A DNA stretch of 64,000 bases from Ichthyophis bannanicus (lineage: Eukaryota; Chordata; Amphibia; Gymnophiona; Ichthyophiidae), in assembly GCA_033557465.1 (NCBI GenBank), contig CM066035.1:899465309-899529308 (forward strand). Direction: 5' to 3'. The notes under the pieces were generated by a model that was given only the letters and a program-made list of their open reading frames with translations, did not search any database and was not told the DNA's origin. The position numbers and the translations under genes are program-made. Shown here piece after piece: positions 63,173 to 64,000 of the stretch; the first letter of the stretch is position 1; every line of letters begins with the position of its first letter.

Positions 63173-64000
63173 ACCTTCCCTTGAAATGAAGAACAAGTAT
63201 GTAAGCTCTGAAAGTGGAGGTGGTGAGAACATCACAGGAACAAAAGGAACTGGAGCTCAAAACCTCCAAAGCTGTCAGATCAGTGACCTTTAGGAAGCGA
63301 AGGGTAGTGGTGGTTGGTGAATTCTTTCTGAAATGGTACAGAGGGATCCATCTGCCAACTAGACATGATGTTCAAGGTGGAGTGCCAAGATGTTAGAGAG
63401 TTTGCTGAGACTCATCAAGGCTATTGACTATTACCCAATGCTTATTTATCATTGTTGGCAAAAATGATACTGCTAGGCATTCCTCTGAAAGGACAAAGAG
63501 TGATTTCATAGTGCTGGGAGAGTGAGTGATGCAGATAGATGCACAGATGGTGTTCTCCTCAATCCTCCCTGTTGAGGGGAAAGGCCAAAGCACAGAAACT
63601 CACATAGTGGATATGAAGGCATAGCTGGGCAGATGGTGTCATCAAGAGATTTAAGCTTCCTGGATCATGGGGCGATTTTCCAATGGCTGCTGAGCATAGT
63701 TGGCGTCCACTTATCAAAGAAGGGATGACATCTTCCTCAGAAGACTAGCTAACCTACTGAAGAGGGCTTTAAACTAGGTTTCATTAGGGATGGGTGAACA
63801 AACCCCCTAGGTAAATAAAACATTAAATATCTGTATAGAACACAGAGAAAAGGGCAACTTCTGGAAAACTGTGTATACTAATGCCTATAGTATGGGGAAT
63901 AAGATTCTGGATCTAGAGGCTGTAATCAAAGAGGCTGACTTGGATTTAGTGGTAGTCATGGAGATGTGATTAACATGGCACCATGGCAGGCATATAGTTA
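63173..64000 (+). mobile_element. CR1 5' part (ORF1 esterase and start of endonuclease), runs off the window
   Basis: It encodes, with stops, R-K-R-R-V-V-V-V-G-E-F-F (nucleophile motif G-D-S changed to G-E-F) and I-V-G-K-N-D-T-A-R. After the ORF1 end it gives Y-S-M-G-N-K-I-L-D-L-E-A-V-I-K-E-A-D-L-D-L-V, the start of the endonuclease. It resembles the ORF1 at 53827-54489 in the opposite orientation. Truncated by the window edge. Confidence 0.8.

Noticed and set aside
32117..64000. A CDKL5-like gene downstream of RS1 in convergent orientation
   Set aside because: This neighbour is known in mammals, but no splice-bounded exon with recognisable kinase or C-terminal sequence was seen on either strand.
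1..64000. tRNA or rRNA genes
   Set aside because: I saw no cloverleaf with proper A and B boxes and no rRNA signature; MIR-like pieces hold only decayed SINE text.

Overview
This is vertebrate genomic DNA. It has short exons bounded by GT/AG splice sites, large introns, and a dense load of LINEs, Penelope-like elements and DNA transposons; there is no bacterial or plasmid organisation. The only host gene I recognise is RS1 (retinoschisin) on the + strand. Its coding exons 2 to 6 lie at 289-314, 1368-1470, 6565-6706, 11364-11559 and 31964-32116; exon 1, which encodes the start and most of the signal peptide, lies upstream of the window. Exons 2, 4, 5 and 6 have the lengths I know from the mammalian gene, exon 3 is one codon shorter, all splice phases agree, and all ten cysteines of the mature protein are kept.

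The repeat mix is two CR1 lineages, L2, an L1-like lineage, a BovB-like RTE, a Penelope-like element, pogo/Tigger, hAT-like elements and MIR-like SINEs. This fits a non-mammalian tetrapod such as a caecilian amphibian or a reptile. I cannot fix the species from sequence alone.

Layout. 1-11.6 kb: RS1 exons 2-5, with CR1, L1, RTE, MIR-like and hAT-like fragments in introns 3 and 4. 11.6-32 kb: one 20.4-kb intron holding a broken L1-like element (about 15.6-22.7 kb), fold-back repeats, and a Penelope-like element (25.6-29.9 kb) with long inverted arms, one of which was later entered by a CR1. 32.1 kb: RS1 stop codon and 3' UTR. 33.2-35.4 kb: BovB-like RTE. 36.5-39.3 kb: CR1 fragments entered by a hAT-like element and a pogo/Tigger element. 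39.3-46.2 kb: MITE-like, L2-like and L1-like fragments. 46.2-54.6 kb: a nearly full-length minus-strand CR1 carrying three separate insertions, namely a hAT-like element with a G-rich minisatellite, a small CACTG-ended DNA transposon with an open 376-codon reading frame, and another CR1. 54.6-60.3 kb: a plus-strand CR1 entered by a second minisatellite-bearing hAT-like element. 60.4-64 kb: L1, L2 and CR1 fragments.

The most unusual items are: (1) the 1,548-bp CACTG-ended element at 49834-51381, which has 3-bp target duplications and an ORF I cannot place in a standard vertebrate transposase family; (2) the Penelope-like element with inverted arms of about 590 bp, a 14-bp target duplication and hammerhead-ribozyme-like core motifs; (3) a separate hammerhead-like motif inside a 128-bp inverted-repeat unit at 8050-8177; (4) two hAT-like elements with different ends that share one interior (hairpin plus minisatellite) in opposite orientations. 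Insertion boundaries come from rejoining the interrupted host element by eye. Family names come from motif recognition, not database searches.
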